Part shown: in pieces, positions 24,400 to 36,543 of the stretch
Position numbering within the stretch: position 1 is the first letter of the stretch
Layout of the letters: the number at the start of each line of letters is the position of its first letter
Assembly: GCA_018398815.1 (NCBI GenBank)
Contig: CM031600.1
Coordinates: 48,698,670-48,762,669, forward strand
Origin: Conus ventricosus
Lineage: Eukaryota; Mollusca; Gastropoda; Neogastropoda; Conidae
DNA length: 64,000 nt
Direction of reading: 5' to 3'
Notes under the pieces: generated by a model
The model's input: the letters and a program-made list of their open reading frames with translations, nothing else
Told to the model about the DNA's origin: nothing
The model's database searches: none
Program-made: the position numbers and the translations under genes

Positions 24400-25445
24400 T
24401 CTCTGCGAGTGTTCGAAATGTTGGCCTTGAGATTCTTCCATTGTTTGATTGGCGATGTTTCTTGTTTTTCCTTTTAGTCTGGATGTGCGGTCACGTTTTC
24501 ACTTGACGTTGGGCCGTGAAAGATTGTCTATAGTACAGTGGCTTTGATCATGTTTGTTGATGTAATTCTTCGTAATTATTTTCATATCCGATCGGCCAGG
24601 ACCTAATCCAGTTCCTATCGTTGCTTGCCTGCCAGTGTGTCCGCTCTCTAATTTCCTTTGACACCTGCATGTCATAAGTAGCTCATCATCCATACCAGTC
24701 TCCGTGATGGAAGGCTGTACATTACTTCATGCCAAGCAGGGCTTCCCATTCCACTTTCCACCTTTTGAAGCAGGTTCATGGAGTCAGTCAGTATCATGGC
24801 TTGTTGAGTTCTAAGATGGACTGTGCATGAGAGCTAGTGGAGTGCCACTGCTTCTAGCTCAATTGTTAGACTTGAAGTTGTTAAACTGTATGCACCACTG
24901 TCTTTCTGAATAGTTCGGCCATTTTGTTTCACTGTGTATCCCCAGGTTGGCTTACCTTTGGTGTCGGAACCGTCAGTGTATATAACAATACCTTTTTTGT
25001 GCCGATGTTTTCCACCCGCATCTGAATTTCTGCGTCAATTTTTCCTTCTGGCCATTCTCGACAGTTTCTTCCAAGCTTTGGAGCGATGGTAATTTGGTAG
25101 AGGTGTTTGAAGTGATCTGGTTATATTTCCCATTCTTTCGTTTCTTAGAGTTCTAACTGGCACACAAGCTGTATATTGTCTTCTGCATGTACCATCCATG
25201 ATTTCCACGACCTAGATGTATGCCTTTCCTTTCCTTGGACTGCTGCATGTAGGGGGTTTTGAGGGTTTTCAAGCGCTCTGATTTGTGCCTTCACCTGTTC
25301 TAGCTTGTGTCTGACCACAGTTGAAGGAAGGTCAAGGTATTCCACATTTTTTATTGGTATGTCCTTTGTGATTCCCAAGATCAGTCTTATTGCTTCATTT
25401 TGAATTCTTTCTAATTTAAGATTTCCTTTGGCGCCCAACAGCCAC
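24400..25445 (-). pseudogene. I-like LINE fragment: RT C-terminus and RNase H
   Basis: Read from 25445 downward. First MGAKGNLKLERIQNEAIRLI (about 25379-25438), the post-RT segment of LINE ORF2. Then, after frame breaks, an RNase H domain: IVIYTDGSDT near 24970 keeps the first catalytic Asp, then WGYTVKQNGR (about 24920), TTSSLT, and HAGVKGN near 24650. At least three stops are visible. The same family occurs in the opposite orientation at 27245-27835. RNase H after the RT is typical of I-superfamily LINEs. Confidence 0.7.
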
Positions 25446-26555
25446 TCACATAATAGACGAAACTTCTACACCAGTTACTAAACTTGGATAAGTGTAAATA
25501 TGTTTAATCTATTTTCCAACCAGAGAAATCATGCGAGCGCAGTTGTAGGAACACGTGCAGAAAAAGATGTTTCCGTTTGTTTGGTGTAATGGAGTAGATC
25601 CGGATTGTGAGTAGATGTATTGTCTTTGCTTTCCTTCTCGCATATGAAACTATCTGGCTCTTTGTAGGATACGGAAAGGGAGGTTTAAAAAGAGCCCAAC
25701 GTATGCTGTTTTTAATCGCTTCTCGGTTAGCTGGACATACAAAACCTAGCCAAATTGATATTTTGGACAATTATGATCTTTCCTTCTGAACAGGGCAAAA
25801 CCCAATCCAGTACATACTTGAATATTCATAATGTGAAATCGTATCATCAAGGCTGTGTAATAGGTTTTCTTTGGGAAACAAAAATGCACAAGCCCAGGAG
25901 TTCACACAGAACTAGCAGCTATCCTGGCATTTCCAAGCAATAACAAACAGTGTTTTGTGAAGCGGAGAGATATATAACACTCACAAAGAGGTTTCAAAAG
26001 GGCCCAAACTCTGTATTAGCTTTATGAAGCATCATGACCCAATTTTCGTGGAAACGTTTTCTCGGTGTGGGTTTTTTTGTAATTTGTTCCGAGCCTGCAT
26101 TATATCAGACGAGGTGTGTTGTGTTGTCCACAAGGTGCGCGTGATTTTTCTGGTCGAGAAGATGATGAGAAATAATTCTTTTATCTGTTGGAGGAAGCGA
26201 AATCATGCGCCCTCCCTAGTGAATCGACATGGTCCTGGTAAATGTATACTGCGTATTGTAAGCCTTGCGAACAGACACACTACACTGACTCAATTCGCGC
26301 GCGTTCCGCTACTGCACTTCGCATTATTTCTCTTCCCTATAGACGCGCTAAATAAGTTTAGTTAAAGTGCTCCTTCCTGTCGTAAACCTACTTGAATTAT
26401 ACATGTAAAATGCACCGTTCTAAAGTAAACTTAGCCCAATTCCTTATTTATCACAAGGTTGAAAAAAGAAAGTGAAAAAAGAAGTGGTGGCGGAAGAAGA
26501 AAGGACAGAATTTAAATCTTGTTGTTAATAGCTCAGTCGACTGCGAGAAGCCATA
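25446..26555. other. no gene recognised
   Basis: Mixed-composition sequence. Frames of 60-113 codons exist on both strands, but none resembles a known family or shows splice-consistent structure. Confidence 0.45.
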
Positions 26556-26559
26556 TCGG

Positions 26560-26720
26560 AGCTGTCATCTCGTCTATTTCGTACACACGGGCCCATGTCC
26601 ACACACCCATATGTACATCACCACACACACATACAATGACAGTAATGGTACACCCAATGTTAGGCGGGTACTCAAGGTCTGACCAGCGCGATGGGATAAT
26701 GCGTAGGTGGATCTCCGGAA
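26560..26720 (+). repeat. SINE/LINE-tail-like repeat, copy 1
   Basis: GGGCCCATGTCCACACACCC, an ACAATGACAGTAATGGTAC segment and CAAGGTCTGACCAGCGCG...TGCGTAGGT recur at 27979-28110 with few changes, in the same orientation. The GGTCTGACCAGCGCG block resembles a SINE common in mollusc sequences (from memory). Confidence 0.6.
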
Positions 26721-27244
26721 TGTGGAGAGCGCATGGCAGATCGTCAGGAAATTTGAACAAATCACGCCGAAGTAATTGTCTACATTGTTCAAATGGGGAA
26801 GGATATGGATCCCTAGAGTTAGTAAAGAACTGGGGTTCTCGTCAAATTTTGTGCGGAATTGCGGTTGTAAAACACTGTCATACACAGAGGGGTTGGGTTC
26901 AGAGAAGATGTATTCAAACAAGTTCAGAAAGAGCTTTAGTCGACGGTAGAAGAGAAATAGTTTCCTTGCTTCTGCGTACTGACTGTACACAGAGGTGGTG
27001 CGGAACGCCGTAGATGGTGTATGAGATCCAAAGGTTTGATGCATGAAGGCCTCGCAGAACCATAGACGAAATAGTCCAGTTATAGTGCGGTTTTGAGCCT
27101 TGTAAAAATGAAGCAATTCTCTCATTGGCATCCCAGCCTGAGTGCCCCGAGTCAGAAAATGTTCACGGCTGTCTGACAAGACACATTTTCAAACGCTGAA
27201 TTTGACTTTTAAAGGTGAGCTTTGGTCAGTAATAATTCCCAGAA

Positions 27245-27835
27245 ATTTGTTTTTCTTCACATTTTGAATTGTGGTATCCAGACAACTTCAAACACCTCTA
27301 CCAAACTGCCCTCGCTCCAGAATTTGGAAGACACTGTCTAGAATGACCAGAAGGCAAAACCAACGCAGAAATTCAGATGCAGGTAGAAAACCTTGTCACA
27401 AAAGACAATATTGTTATATACAATAACGGTTTTGTCACCAAAGGTAATTCAGGTTGGGGATACACAGTGAAGCAAAATGGCCAAACTATCCAGGAAGACA
27501 ATGGCACGCACACTTTAACAACTTCAAGTCTAACAATGGATGTAGTAGCAGTGACACAAGCACTCCACTGGCTATCATCCACGTGCCAGTTTAAAACTAA
27601 CAAGCCATGATTCGGACTAACTCCAAAACCTACTTCAAAAAGTGGAGAGTGGAACGGGAAGCCCTGCTTGGCATGCGCAACCTTCCATTAGAGAGACTGA
27701 TATGGATGTACTGCCCTGGACATGCAGGATTTAAAGGAAATGAGAGAGCGGACACACTAGCTGACGAGGCAACTATAAGAATTGGATTACAGCTTGACCG
27801 ATCTGATGTGATAAGAAATCTGAAGAATCACTCAA
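27245..27835 (+). pseudogene. I-like LINE fragment: RNase H, plus orientation
   Basis: Two frames give KTNAEIQMQVENLV, then IVIYNNGFVTKGNSGWGYTV (27410 on), TTSSLTMDVVAVTQALHWL, and after a deletion and frameshift near 27600 CPGHAGFKGNERADTLADEA (27713-27775). This is RNase H in correct order. The first catalytic position reads N in IYNNGF where the sister fragment keeps D, and the middle of the domain is missing. It runs into (CA)n and a SINE-like tail. Confidence 0.75.
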
Positions 27836-27854
27836 GCAAACCAAGAGCAAACAC

Positions 27855-27912
27855 ACACATACACACACACGCGCGCGCGCGCGTGCGCACATACACACAC
27901 ACATACACAACA

Positions 27913-27964
<52 letters not shown>

Positions 27965-28310
27965 TCGCACACACACACGGGCCCATGCCCACACACCCAT
28001 ACACACATATAGACACTCACCACACACACATGCAATGATAGTAATGGTACAAGCAATGTTAGGTACGTACTCAAGGTCTGACCAGCGCGTTGGGCTACTG
28101 CGTAGGTCAGACATCTGCTAAGTCGTAGCCACGAGACCCTCTTCTTAAATTCTCTCTTCTTGGTAATTAATTCATTAATCCATTCGCTTTAAATCACGCG
28201 CAGTGTGGTCTAAAACCTTTGCGGATATTGTGTAGCGTATATGGACTAGTCTGCACACGGTGAAACCTCCTGGATGAAATTGAAACTGAATTGTGTATTT
28301 ATCCAGACAA
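27855..28310 (+). repeat. (CA)n and SINE-like repeat, copy 2
   Basis: (CA)n with a GCGC patch (27855-27972), then the repeat shared with 26560-26720, continuing to GTGTAGCGTATATGGACTAG and CTGAAATTGAAACTGAA-like ends near 28230-28290. The interval 28115-28200 looks like an insertion within the SINE body. Confidence 0.6.
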
Positions 28311-28399
28311 ATTTTGGGTCAGCAATGTCCTGTCAAAGGTTGTGAAATACACTGAATTTCGGTAGCTTAGAAGGTGAAACAGATTTCCTCTGCCCACTG

Positions 28400-28491
28400 T
28401 TGGATCCTATCCATCTGAACATAAAAGGAGAATACTAGAAGAACATGGAGAAGATGAAGAAGAACCAGGATGAAAAGGCGATAAAGAAGAA

Positions 28492-28523
<32 letters not shown>

Positions 28524-29010
28524 AACAGAAACAGAAGACCGGATCATCAGAAGAAAAATCATGAAAAGAACTCCGGCAGCAAGAACAAAATGATGATATT
28601 GACAATAGCGATAGTACCAATGCATTTGTACGTTTTAGAAAATCATGATTTCCGTAACATTGGAGGTTTTGTTTTGTTTTGTTTTTGATTCACTGTGTCT
28701 TTTGTTTGCTTTGATTTTCTTAAGGACTAGAATAGGACCGCTGAAGACGGAATGAAGCAGGAAAGTAAGAGGTGAAAGAAAAGACAGAAAGGGAGAGGGA
28801 GGAGACGGGAAAGAACAGAACAACGAAAACTACAAAAACAAGAAGAAGAAGAAGAAGAAGAAGAAGAAGAAGAGAAGAAGAAGATGATGATGGGATGATG
28901 ATGAGGGGAGGAGGGGGAGGAGGGAGGAGGAGGAGGAGGAGAGGAGGAGGATAACGAGGAGGAGGAGGGCAGGAGGAGGAAGGAGGATATTGTAAAGCAT
29001 ACATAAAGGA
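28400..29010. repeat. (GAA)n/(GGA)n purine-rich tracts
   Basis: GAA/AAG repeats at 28480-28520 and 28840-28880, then GGA repeats at 28895-28985. Long purine strands of this kind can form triplex DNA. No gene. Confidence 0.9.
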
Positions 29011-29636
29011 AAACGATTAAAACCTTTTTGAATGTCACAGATTTTATGACACAAACTGTAACAGATGTGTTTATTTGAATTCCATCAGAAACACCATATA
29101 TCAGAAAACTACTATAATAATCATGTTTTCTAATTAGCAGTTTTATATCATTATTGTAACTCAGCTAACTATACAAGACTTTTCAATGCTATCAAAAGGA
29201 AGAAAAAAGGTCACATCATTAAAACGGCAGAAAAGATAACATTTATGACAAAGGAGAAAAAAAGCCAACAAAGATATAAACTATAAACAATGAATGACAT
29301 GGTAGCTAATTTATTGACACTGGAAGCGGATAAGACTAGGCCGTACTGACAGAGCCATGCTTTCCGTTTTAATGTCTTACTCTCAGAATGAAAAAAATGA
29401 AGTGGAAGAGAGGAAATGATTAAAAACACTTGAATGTAACAAAAAACCAGGACTACACATGTGACAGTTAGTGTCCATTCTTGAGTCTGTTCAATTTTCA
29501 CTACCAAGTCGCAAAAACTTCAACAACGACAACAACAATAACAACACCAACAAGTTGCCATGTCATACCAAAAAAGGTGTAAAAGAGTTTCCGGATCAAA
29601 GATAAAAGAATGGCCCACATGGCCAGAAATACAGTA

Positions 29637-30895
29637 GACAAAACTAAAAAGAGGCCATTTCAAAAAGACAAAACTACAAACAAGCAATATCAAAAAGACA
29701 AAACTAAAAACAGGCAATATCAAAATGACAAAACTAAAAACAGGCAATATCAGAAAGACAAAACTAAAAACAGGCAATATCAGAAAGACAAAACGACAAA
29801 CAGGCAATATCAGAAAGACAAAACTAAAAACAGGCAATATCAAAAAGAAAAACTTCAAACAGGCAACATCAAAAAGACAAAACTAAAAACAGACAATACC
29901 AAAAAGACAAAACTACAAACAGGCAAAATCAGAAAGACAAAACTACAAACAGGCAATATCAAAAAGACAAAACTACAAACAGGCAATATCAGAAAGACAA
30001 AACTACAAACAGGCAATATCAAAAAGACAAAACTACAAACAGGCAAAATCAGAAAGACAAAACTACAAACAGGCAATATCAGAAAGACAAAACTACAAGC
30101 AAGCAATATCAAAAAGACAAAACTAAAATCAGGCAATATTAGAAAGACAAAACTACAAACAGGCAATATCAAAAAGACAAAACTAAAATCAGGCAATATT
30201 AGAAAGACAAAACTACAAACAGGCAATATCAAAAAGACAAAACTACAAACAGGCAATATCAGAAAGACAAAACTAAAAACAGGCAATATCAGAAAGACCA
30301 AACTAAAACAGGCAATATCAGAAAGACAAAACTAAAAACAGGCAACATCAAATCAAAAGACAAAACTACAAACAGGCAATATCAGAAAGACAAAACTACA
30401 AACAGGCAATATCAGAAAGACAAAACTAAAACAGGCAATATCAGAAAGACAAAACTAAAAACTGACATATCAGAAAGACAAAACTAAAAACAGGCAATAT
30501 CACAAAGATAAAACTAAAAACAGGCAACATCAGAAAGACAAAACTACAAACAGGCAATATCAAAAAGACAAAACTACAAACAGGCAATATCAAAAAGACA
30601 AAACTAGAAACAGGCAATATCAGAAAGACAAAACTAAAAACAGGCAATATCAGAAAGACAAAACAACAAACAGGCAATATAGAAAGACGAAACTAAAAAC
30701 AGGCAATATCAGAAAGACAAAACTAAAAACAGGCAATATCAGAAAGACAAAACTAAAAACTGACAATATCAGAAAGACAAAACTAAAAACAGGCAATATC
30801 AGAAAGACAAACCTAAAAACAGGCAATATCAGAAAGACAAAACTAAAAACAGGCAATATCAGAAAGACAAACCTAAAAACAGGCAATATGAATAA
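29637..30895 (+). repeat. 30-bp minisatellite, about 42 units
   Basis: Unit AGACAAAACTA(A/C)AAACAGGC followed by AATATCAGAA, 30 bp long. Because 30 is a multiple of three, frames stay open for long distances on both strands: a plus frame (29610-30335) of a lysine-rich decapeptide and minus frames of a hydrophobic FVFLILPVCS decapeptide. Single-base slips break these at 30300, 30350 and 30470. No start context or conservation argues for translation. Confidence 0.92.
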
Positions 30896-30899
30896 GAGT

Positions 30900-31860
30900 A
30901 ACAGAAAAGAGGAAGTAACCAGCACAGAACTGAAAGACAGAAGAAATTAATAACGAGCAGTGTCAAACAGATTAACAATACAGAGGAAAGTACAAGCACT
31001 GAACCTCCAGAAGGCTGCAGAAACTAACTGTTGTGAAAGAAATCCCGACAGCACATAGTAGATAAAGCCTGTATGAATAATGACTACAGAATGAAACGCC
31101 CCAGAAAGTCATCCTAATCCTTCAACGTTGCGAGACGTTTTCTGCTTATGTCTCAGAAGTACAAAAGCTAGGCATCTTGTGCTGAGAAAAATTCAAACGG
31201 ATAACAGATTCATTTTAACTTGAAACAATTCAACACTTTCATCCTTTAAATCGTTTTTACAAATGCGGTTGCCAGCAACTTTGAAAGCAAAGGCAAATAA
31301 CATGATGCAGAGAGCTTACGTAGTGGACAATGACACATTTCTGGTTATGATAATTTGTACAAATACTTCCTTCTGATTATGCTAATGGTCATCATGTTAA
31401 TAGCCTTGCCGATGATGGATGTCACATGCATTACAAACTATTCCATCCACATGCCATAATTCGAGACCAAACATTTTTTGTACATAATTATAAAACATCT
31501 GTAGGAAATAGTAACACAAAAGTCCAAATAACGATAATTCAAGTTCCCAACCCATAACTTACCACTTCAAATGAATAAAGAAGTCGACTAAAAGTGTCTC
31601 TGGAACATTAAAGAAAAAATACATGAAGCAAAGCCCAAAAAAAATACCGCAGAACGAGCGAAAATAGAGACTACAGAACAAAAACCAACAGAGCAAGTTT
31701 CTTGTGATGTCAGTATACAAGCCAACTGATACAGTGTGCATTCGCACCTATTGGTTTTAAAACATCTGAAGTTTTGAGAATAGAGAAAAGACTTTCCGTA
31801 GTATGAGTAAGTAGGGCAGATAAGCAAGCATCAGCAAAAAGAAAGGAAAGAAAAATGTGG
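30900..31860 (+). repeat. duplicated block, copy 2 (paired with 14880-15830)
   Basis: See copy 1. The 30-bp minisatellite abuts this copy exactly where copy 1 has only two imprecise ACAGACAGAAATAAC units (14930-14970), so the array seems to have expanded in one paralogue only. The minus-strand membrane-like frame here is 31559-31747. Confidence 0.6.
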
Positions 31861-32928
31861 TAAAGCAGCAACTAAGGCAATGATATAAAAGAAGGGGTCT
31901 CTTGGTTGGTTGAACTAACAAGCAAGGTGGAGACACTGCTAATCTTTTATCCTTTTGTTTTCAACTTAGTCACATTAAAACGCTTTTATGCCAATGATGT
32001 TCAAAGTGTTAATGGCAAAAGGGTAGAAGTGGGGTGGGTTCCGGGGATTGGAATATGAAATAAAAGAGTAAAAAATGGAAACACATATTCAGAACAAAAA
32101 CACCTACACCGAACGTTTTACACGTTATCAAAGAATCACCTGACACTTCTAACATATTTCAGTCGCTGAATTTATCTTTAACACTGCTATAACTACTATA
32201 ATTCATATTGCTCCTGCTGCCAATGCACCAGAAGCATAGCAGTAAACGCTTTTATAATTTGAGTACCATTTATTTTCCGTGTCGTCACTATCATTATTTT
32301 GATCAATATAAGCATCTGCAACAATTACAGATCATGTAAGTTCAATAAAGAACTTGGAAAATTATGTTTTTCTTTCCTTTGATTGTGTGTATTAGTATTA
32401 CATACAACACTTCATTCCAATGCATTCCACACCCTTTGCAATTTCCTCGAGAAAACACCCGGAAACTAAACTTTGAAAAAAATCTTCACCACTTGGCGCG
32501 ATGCAGTCCATCAAATGACCAAATACAGTCAAAGCAAGTCACACTAAAGTTTGTTGTGCAGGAACACTGTTGTACTAAATCCCGTTTGTTTGAATGCCGT
32601 TATGTTTTTTCCTGAACAAAGCCCGCATTTGAATCACTATCTTCGATTACAGCAAAAACGGTGATATCAAATCAATTTCGTCACTCTCTTCCATGTTTTC
32701 CTATTTTTCTTATTCATTTATTTATTTACTTATTTATTTATTGATATGTTTATTTATTACTTACTATTTTCTGTTTATAAATTCCACCCCACCCCCCTTA
32801 CACAACCAAACTCATGGCTGTACAATCACAGGCTCAGCGCGGTGATTCGCTGTCAGTGACTTCAGCACAACCAGTTTGGATTTCTCCCCTCCCCCCTCCC
32901 CCTCTTCCACTCCCTGAGAGACTCTGAC
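31861..32928. other. no gene recognised; may include 3' UTR of the METTL27-like exon
   Basis: AT-rich DNA. A TTTATT-rich stretch at 32710-32760 would supply several AATAAA signals on the minus strand about 170-220 bp past the stop codon at 32929, which fits a 3' UTR. Confidence 0.45.
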
Positions 32929-33116
32929 TCATTGCAGAACCTGGATGACCATGAGCAGGCCCTCGTTGCCCATGAAGTGGTTTGGGTAAGGGTCCATCCT
33001 CAGCACTCTCCATCTGCCCTCCTTCTCCATCCTCGCCCTTAGTGGGTCCCAATTCTGGGAGTAGTCAGGGACCTCCGTGAGGTAGATTCCACGCATGCAG
33101 TTGACGATGTAGCCCC
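32929..33116 (-). CDS. last exon of a METTL27 (WBSCR27)-like methyltransferase
   Basis: The minus strand begins after an AG acceptor (33117-33118) in phase 1 and reads GYIVNCMRGIYLTEVPDYSQ, then a segment with PLRARMEKEGRWRVL, ending GLLMVIQVLQ and TGA (32929-32931): 62 codons. (V/K)PGGYIVN-like start, the M-R-E-x-Y-like segment and the (E)GRW stretch resemble the C-terminal part of class I SAM methyltransferases annotated as METTL27-like in invertebrates; here the PGG would be completed by the previous exon. G+C and codon use stand out from the flanks. No earlier exon is recognised in the window (none found up to 34.05 kb). Family is from memory; coding status is more certain than the name. 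Confidence 0.6.
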
Positions 33117-33429
33117 CTGCATCACCAGGTAATCAGTTCATTAGTCAAATCACCCCCTCAGCCAGACAGTCAGTCAGGCAGTCAGTCTGTTGTCTCGTCA
33201 CGCAAGCAACGAAAGGATCAACCCTGTAAGCGAACAGTAAGATCATGTTAAAAATTAACTTTCTTTGGATATTTTTAAGTTGTAAAGCGAAAGACGATTT
33301 CACAGTGTTCAATACACTGGATATAAGTAACGTCCGGTCAGGTCAATCAGCAGACGCCAGCTTTCTGTCCTTTCCATATCGATTTTTTCTATTTCTCTGC
33401 TGTTCTCCTCAACCCTGAGGTCTTCGGTG

Positions 33430-33472
<43 letters not shown>

Positions 33473-34055
33473 CCTTCTATCTCTTAAGCTGATTACTCTA
33501 CACCTTTTTGGCTAGTTATTTCGTTATGTCATTTTCTTTCTCTTTTTTCTTGTTTCCACTTCGCTGATGCCCATAGGAGGCTGCTGGATTGGGATTTTTC
33601 CCCGTAGTGGTGAAAACACCAGAGAATGAGACACCATGGTTAGACCAACTCAACAGAAGAGGTTCTACTGATGAGTCTTATCTAGCGAACGGAAACTGAC
33701 TGAAAACAGGCGTAATATGCAGCTCTGTTTCCTACACAGACTTCGATGGTTTCCATATACTGTCAGTGAAGGGTTTAATGTTAACGCTAAGACGCCGTCT
33801 TCACCATTACGTAGATTTCAGATTGTGCGGTTGATTAACAACCTGGTTAGGTTCTGTTGGTTAGTTTCATTCTTAATGTTATGTGAAACCAAAGTTATTG
33901 CCGGTATAAAAATTTTCATCTCCCTATCTTTGTTTCTTTTCAATCAAAAAATGCTACACTAGAAAAGGCCGTCGCGTATTGCATGGCACAAAGAAAGTCG
34001 AGTCACTTTTTGCACTCCTAAATGGCCTATAGCCGCTAGAAAGTTGCTGGCGCTA
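33117..34055. other. probable intron of the METTL27-like gene or intergenic; no gene
   Basis: Contains GTCAGTCAGGCAGTC repeats (33165-33190) and a (TC)n tract (33433-33472). No exon recognised on either strand. Confidence 0.45.
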
Positions 34056-34368
34056 CCCGTTTGCTAACCAATGTATACATTAAAGGCAAAAGAAACAAAT
34101 AAAACTTGTTTATGTTATTATCTCGTACAGTTTACTTGTGTGTTATATCGTACTTAATAATCTCAGCCGCTATTTCAGAACCTATGGTCCTTGTTTTCTT
34201 TGTCCCTGCCGACACCATCGCTGGAATACAAAAAAAAAAAACAGTGCGTCATCAATTGATTTAGCTTGTTACCGAAGACAGGCTGACCGAATCGCATTAC
34301 AGCGAGCCTACAAAAATGCGTAACATATTAGAAAATAAATAAAGATGTTCTTAGTATAATGATAGCGT

Positions 34369-34424
<56 letters not shown>

Positions 34425-34489
34425 GTACGCACGCACGCACGCACGCACGCGCGCGCGCGCACGCCCACACACACACATCACACGGAGAC

Positions 34490-34534
<45 letters not shown>

Positions 34535-34540
34535 CAGAGA

Positions 34541-34595
<55 letters not shown>

Positions 34596-35152
34596 GTACA
34601 AACAGACGGACAGACAGACAGACTTGGGCGACTTGCATTGGTACCTGCTTTGACCATTCTGGTCAATTCTTCAAAAGACGCGCAAGGTAAACAGCCGTGG
34701 CCCACGACCCCCGTCATAACCACGCAGTCATAGGAATCTGGCGTATCAAACACTTCAGAATCATCATGTTTATCCCTATCATATTGTCAACTTCACTTCT
34801 AACCTTACAACCACCAGCAAGTGTGTGTTCAGCTCCATTTAAATCATGGTAACAACACAATATAAAAACCGTTATTTTGCCGTTATTTCTTATATATTGG
34901 TGGGTTTCAATCAAATTTGGCATATCAAAAGGTTATTACACTTAATCTATGAAAGTACTGTATTTGAATGATTTTAAAATAGCTTTAGATCTAATAACTG
35001 ACTGGTAAATCAGGGGTATTTCATAGTAAACATGCTCTTGACATGTACACGCATATTCAAGATAAACTGGAGTACGTTTATATGCTTTGCATCTTGTTCT
35101 TTTTCTTTTTTCTATTTCAAAAACGTCTGTGAATCCTCAAAGACATTCAACA
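34056..35152 (-). repeat. inverted duplicate, copy A (empty site for the LINE)
   Basis: Near-identical in reverse complement to 57380-57993 joined to 63173-63735. Carries (CA)n (34371-34420), CACG/GCGC and an unbroken (GA)n tract (34491-34593) where copy B holds a 5.2-kb LINE. One boundary abuts a 640-bp repeat unit. Confidence 0.9.
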
Positions 35153-36543
35153 TCTGCAGTGGTAGATGATTCTGCCTAACTAACAGTACGTGCTTGAGTG
35201 GGTGAATGGGGAAAAATAAAATAAATGCTTCTCAAAATGAGCCTTCAGCAAGCTTATATTCTCCAAGGGGAGACATCCCCCAATAAGGAGGGAAACTCAC
35301 AAACATTATAACTCCGGGTAAAATACCGAATTTCAAAAGGGTTGTTTTCTCATGACTGGGGAAAAGTGGTAATTTGATCCTCTGCCTTTTCAGCTTTAAG
35401 AAAAAATGCAATCCCAGAAAGGGTTTGCAAACCGTATATGTTTTTTTGATTTTCAAAAAACCAAGAAAAAAGGTGTATTAAAAAGCAAAAAAAAAATAAA
35501 GAAAAGAAAAAACATACTACATTTTCTCGTAAAAAGTGAAAATAAAAAAAATTCCTCAAGAACAATGCGAGGGCCATTTTTTGGAAGGAACCGAAAGGGG
35601 TTTAAAATACAAAAAAAAAAAAAATCCAAAGGGAAAAAGTACTGGCACCTTTCCCACAACTTACGGCAGTGGTGTTGCAAATACTGCAAGAAATATGAAT
35701 TTAAAAAAAAGCTTGCTTTTATTTTTAATTAAAGAAATGGGGGGAGATACGCATTCTATCTGCAGTGGTAGATGATTTGCCTAATAACATATTCTTGAGG
35801 GGGGTGAATGGGGAAAAAAAAATAAATGCTTCTCAAAATGACCCTTCAAAGTTTATTTTCCCCAAGGGGGAACTCCTCCAAAAAGGGGAAACTCACAACT
35901 TTATAATTTGGTCATATACCGAATTTCAAACCTGGTTGTTTCCCCTCTGACCGCAAAAAGTGGAATTTTGACCCCTCTCCCTTTTCAGTTTTAAGAGAAT
36001 GCAACCCCAAAAAGGGCTGGTGTGCAATACCGAAGTTGTTTTTTGATTTTTTCAAAAAACCAAACCCAAAGGGGTCATTAAAAGCAAAAGAAAATCTAAA
36101 GAGAAAAAAAAACTATTTTTTTCTCGTAAAAAAGTAAAAATATAAAAAAGATACCCAAAACCAAGTGCGGGGGGCCTTTTTTTAAAAAAAATTTGAATCC
36201 CGCAAGGACTAAATACAATAACAAAAATTTCCAAGGATAAACCGAGCCCATTCAGCAACTTCGAGCGCTTGGTGTTGCAATGATGCAAAAAAATTGAATA
36301 AAAAAAAAAGTTTCCCTTTATGTCTTGATTGAAAAAATGGGGGGAGATACGCTTTCTTGCAGTGGTAATGATTCTGCCTAACTAACAGTATGTGCTTGAG
36401 TGGTGAATGGGGAAAAATAAAAAAATCTTCTCAAAAGAGCCTTCACAAGTTTTAATTCCCCAAAGGGGGAGACATCCCCAAAAGGAGGAAACCAAAACTT
36501 GTTTTGCTTTTTCATGATTTTTTTTTTGCTTCTTAATGACACC
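35153..36543 (+). repeat. 640-bp repeat units, low-quality sequence, interrupted by the LTR element
   Basis: Units at about 35153-35700 and 35696-36300, then a partial plus unit to 36496 that flips into an inverted unit (36497-36543). The inverted unit resumes after the LTR element at 44288. Homopolymers are inflated and single bases missing compared with cleaner copies at 54.8-57.1 kb. Confidence 0.8.

Noticed and set aside
26574..27179. 201-codon minus-strand ORF
   Set aside because: No recognisable domain, overlaps the SINE-like repeat, lies between LINE fragments and shows no splice or start support.
29610..30335. 241-codon lysine-rich repeat protein
   Set aside because: Produced by a 30-bp minisatellite whose unit is divisible by three; the opposite strand is equally open and there is no independent coding evidence.
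34308..34733. His-Thr, Arg-Glu, Val-Cys and Ser-Leu repeat ORFs here and at other microsatellites
   Set aside because: Direct translations of (CA)n, (GA)n, (TG)n and (TC)n tracts.
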